From NCBI RefSeq assembly GCF_025398175.1, contig NZ_CP099734.1, positions 1,488,001 to 1,552,000 on the forward strand: a DNA stretch of 64,000 bases. Direction: 5' to 3'. Position 1 is the first letter of the stretch; each line of letters opens with the position of its first letter. A program made the translations under genes and the position numbers. Source of the DNA: Photobacterium sp. TY1-4. Its GTDB lineage: Bacteria; Pseudomonadota; Gammaproteobacteria; Enterobacterales; Vibrionaceae. The notes under the pieces were generated by a model. The model ran no database searches and was not told the origin of the DNA. It saw only the letters and a list, made by a program, of their open reading frames with translations. This document shows positions 62,652 through 64,000 of this stretch, piece by piece.

Positions 62652-63635
62652 TCAGCGGCGTTTGATTTTTCGCGGGATCACTTCTACCCCGGTTCGGTAG
62701 CGACCGGCCGTGGCGTTGAGCGCCAACTCCAGGGCACTGTCCGCAATCAGCTCGAACTGCTGGGGAAGCGACTGGATCTTCATCGGCAGGAAATCGAGCA
62801 GCCGGTTATCGCCAAAGGTTGCCAGGCGGGTCCGCTGCATCAATGCCGGGTTGGCAAGCAGGCAATCGAGGATCCCTTCAAACAGGGTATAAGAGGTGGC
62901 CAGAATCGCGTCGGGCAGGCAATCCTGATCAATCCAGTGTTGTACCAACTGCTGACCTTGTTCCTGACTGAAGTGATCGCCATAGGCGACCTGTGTGTTG
63001 AGATCGGGTCGGGTGGCCTGAATCGCTGAGCGGAAACCCTGCTCACGTTCAATCGAGACCCCGAGTTCAGGGACCGCGCCAATGAGTCCGATGGCGCAGA
63101 TGTCATCAGCAAGCAGGCTCTGGGTGAGCTCGAACGCCCCTTCCAGATCTTCACTGATCACACTGGCAAAGATTTCATCATCCATCGCCCGGTCAATCGC
63201 AATCACCGGTACGCCCGCAGTTTGGATCTTGGCATAGAAAGGATGGTCGGTCGGCAGTGCACTCGCCACCAACAGTGCATCAATGCGGCGGCTGAGCAGG
63301 TTGTCGGCCACTTTCATCTCGGTGTCGATGTCATCATCAGAGCAGGAAATGATCAACTGATAACCGGCTTTGCGGGCATCTCTTTCCAGCAGCTTGGCCA
63401 GCTTGGCATAACTGCTGTTTTCCAGATCCGGAATGATCAGTCCGAGCGAGCGACTGTTGCCGACGCGAAGCGACGTCGCGGCGTGATCCGGGCGGAAATT
63501 GAACTCATCCACCACGGCCATGACTTTCTGCTGGGTCTTTTCACTGATCCGGTATTTCGCGGCTTTCCCGTTGATCACATAGCTGGCTGTGGTGCGGGAA
63601 ACGCCGGCGAGTTTGGCTATTTCATCTAGTTTCAT
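62652..63635 (-). CDS. fruR: FruR/Cra, fructose-operon and catabolite regulator
   Basis: This is a LacI-family regulator of 327 residues. The DNA-binding domain reads MKLDEIAKLAGVSRTTASYVINGKA, then the FRPDHAATSLR hinge. The body has the Cra pattern GNSRSLGLIIPDLENSSYAKLAKLLE and FGDNRLLDFLPMK. It responds to fructose-1-phosphate or related sugar phosphates and here should repress fruBKA. It is divergent from fruB with three operators between. Confidence 0.93.
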   Translation of the reverse strand: MKLDEIAKLAGVSRTTASYVINGKAAKYRISEKTQQKVMAVVDEFNFRPDHAATSLRVGNSRSLGLIIPDLENSSYAKLAKLLERDARKAGYQLIISCSDDDIDTEMKVADNLLSRRIDALLVASALPTDHPFYAKIQTAGVPVIAIDRAMDDEIFASVISEDLEGAFELTQSLLADDICAIGLIGAVPELGVSIEREQGFRSAIQATRPDLNTQVAYGDHFSQEQGQQLVQHWIDQDCLPDAILATSYTLFEGILDCLLANPALMQRTRLATFGDNRLLDFLPMKIQSLPQQFELIADSALELALNATAGRYRTGVEVIPRKIKRR

Positions 63636-63716
63636 TCTCTGCTTTCACTGCTGACAGAATTTGTGCGGCGGATCATATAATCGCAAAGGATCCTGTGCGG
63701 AACAATTGCAATCTTA

Positions 63717-63732
63717 GCTGAAACCATTCAGC
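63717..63732. promoter_or_regulatory. Cra operator 1
   Basis: The palindrome GCTGAAACCATTCAGC matches the Cra/FruR consensus (TGAAACGTTTCA-type) with the centre changed by two bases. Confidence 0.8.
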
Positions 63733-63738
63733 ATGTCA

Positions 63739-63754
63739 GCTGAAAGGTTTCAGC
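63739..63754. promoter_or_regulatory. Cra operator 2
   Basis: GCTGAAAGGTTTCAGC has 7-bp arms that match exactly in the outer six. It lies 22 bp from operator 1. Confidence 0.85.
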
Positions 63755-63805
63755 AGAGCATTCGATTGAACTTAAGTTGTGCTGAAATTTTTATTTTCAA
63801 CTTTT

Positions 63806-63821
63806 GCTGAAACGTTTCAGC
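63806..63821. promoter_or_regulatory. Cra operator 3
   Basis: The perfect 16-bp palindrome GCTGAAACGTTTCAGC contains the TGAAACGTTTCA consensus. A further half-site, GCTGAAAT, lies at 63781. Confidence 0.92.
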
Positions 63822-63902
63822 TTTATGGAAACTCAACTAGACTGAAGACAGGTCGAGCCGCGAAAGGTTTTTCGCGGGTGAATCAGACAAGAGGGATAAC
63901 GC

Positions 63903-64000
63903 ATGTTGTCACTAAGACATCAGGATATACAGCTACAGCAGGCCGCCGACAATAAACAAGCAGCGATCCGAGCGTTGGCTGCTGGATTGTCGCAGAAGGG
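63903..64000 (+). CDS. fruB: FruB, fructose PTS diphosphoryl-transfer protein (5' end only)
   Basis: The gene runs off the right edge, leaving the first 32 codons. The start MLSLRHQDIQLQQAADNK is followed by the helix pattern AIRALAAGLSQK of an EIIA-type domain, as at the start of fructose-specific multiphosphoryl-transfer proteins. GAGGGATAA lies before the ATG. The divergent fruR and the Cra sites agree with fruB being the first gene of fruBKA. Confidence 0.85.
   Translation, partial: MLSLRHQDIQLQQAADNKQAAIRALAAGLSQK

Overview
The window reads as chromosomal DNA of a marine gammaproteobacterium of the family Vibrionaceae. The evidence is a tfoY gene under a class I cyclic-di-GMP riboswitch next to purR, the tonB-exbB-exbD-hutBCD haem operon divergent from hutXZ, the torR/torCAD trimethylamine-N-oxide (TMAO) locus, panP, a MetS-type NSS transporter, and fruR divergent from fruB. 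A Photobacterium- or Grimontia-like genus is plausible, but I cannot fix the genus from sequence alone. I see no rRNA, tRNA, CRISPR array or insertion sequence.

Layout. 1-2.7 kb: tfoY with its riboswitch, purR, and a 470-bp intergenic stretch full of hairpins that may hold a small RNA. 2.7-9.2 kb: haem uptake (TonB energy module, HutBCD importer, HutX/HutZ), lacking the hutW gene I would expect here. 9.3-12.6 kb: an AT-richer island on the minus strand with a 25-codon peptide gene, an MFS exporter and an HExxH-type peptide-modifying enzyme, preceded by a rhomboid protease gene. This looks like a compact ribosomal-peptide (RiPP) locus and is the most novel item. 12.8-13.85 kb: an orphan type VI secretion amidase effector/immunity pair (Tae4/Tai4) with a third small overlapping ORF. 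14.1-20.5 kb: a periplasmic coiled-coil protein, then torCAD and divergent torR for anaerobic TMAO respiration. 20.8-30 kb: panP (beta-alanine for CoA), an NSS transporter with its small subunit, an outer-membrane barrel, a tiny membrane peptide, a patatin lipase, a proline-iminopeptidase-like hydrolase and a small membrane protein. 30.3-37.3 kb: ribA, an EmrD-like efflux pump, yciU (DNA mimic), a nucleotidyltransferase-fold protein, DNA polymerase II, a DUF1289 protein and rplY. 37.6-43.9 kb: haem receptor hutA with Fur-like and FNR-like sites, radD, a GNAT, rsuA and a DUF2946-like protein. 44-57 kb: Bcr/CflA efflux, a DUF2913-like protein, an SDR/DUF2867 protein, MATE efflux, an AttEFGH-like ABC system, an AbgA-like peptidase, a potassium channel and an SDR. 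57-62.3 kb: small accessory enzymes (GNATs, GFA protein, flavin reductase, one truncated GNAT), then a secreted subtilase followed by a separate I9-like inhibitor. 62.6-64 kb: fruR and the start of fruB with three strong Cra operators between them.

Working together: hutA (37.7 kb) would bring haem through the outer membrane using TonB-ExbB-ExbD, HutBCD would move it to the cytoplasm, and HutX/HutZ would handle it there. TorR would activate torCAD when TMAO is present, but its sensor TorS and the binding protein TorT are not in this window. TfoY controls type VI secretion in vibrios, so the Tae4/Tai4 cargo module may fall under the same programme; that link is inference.
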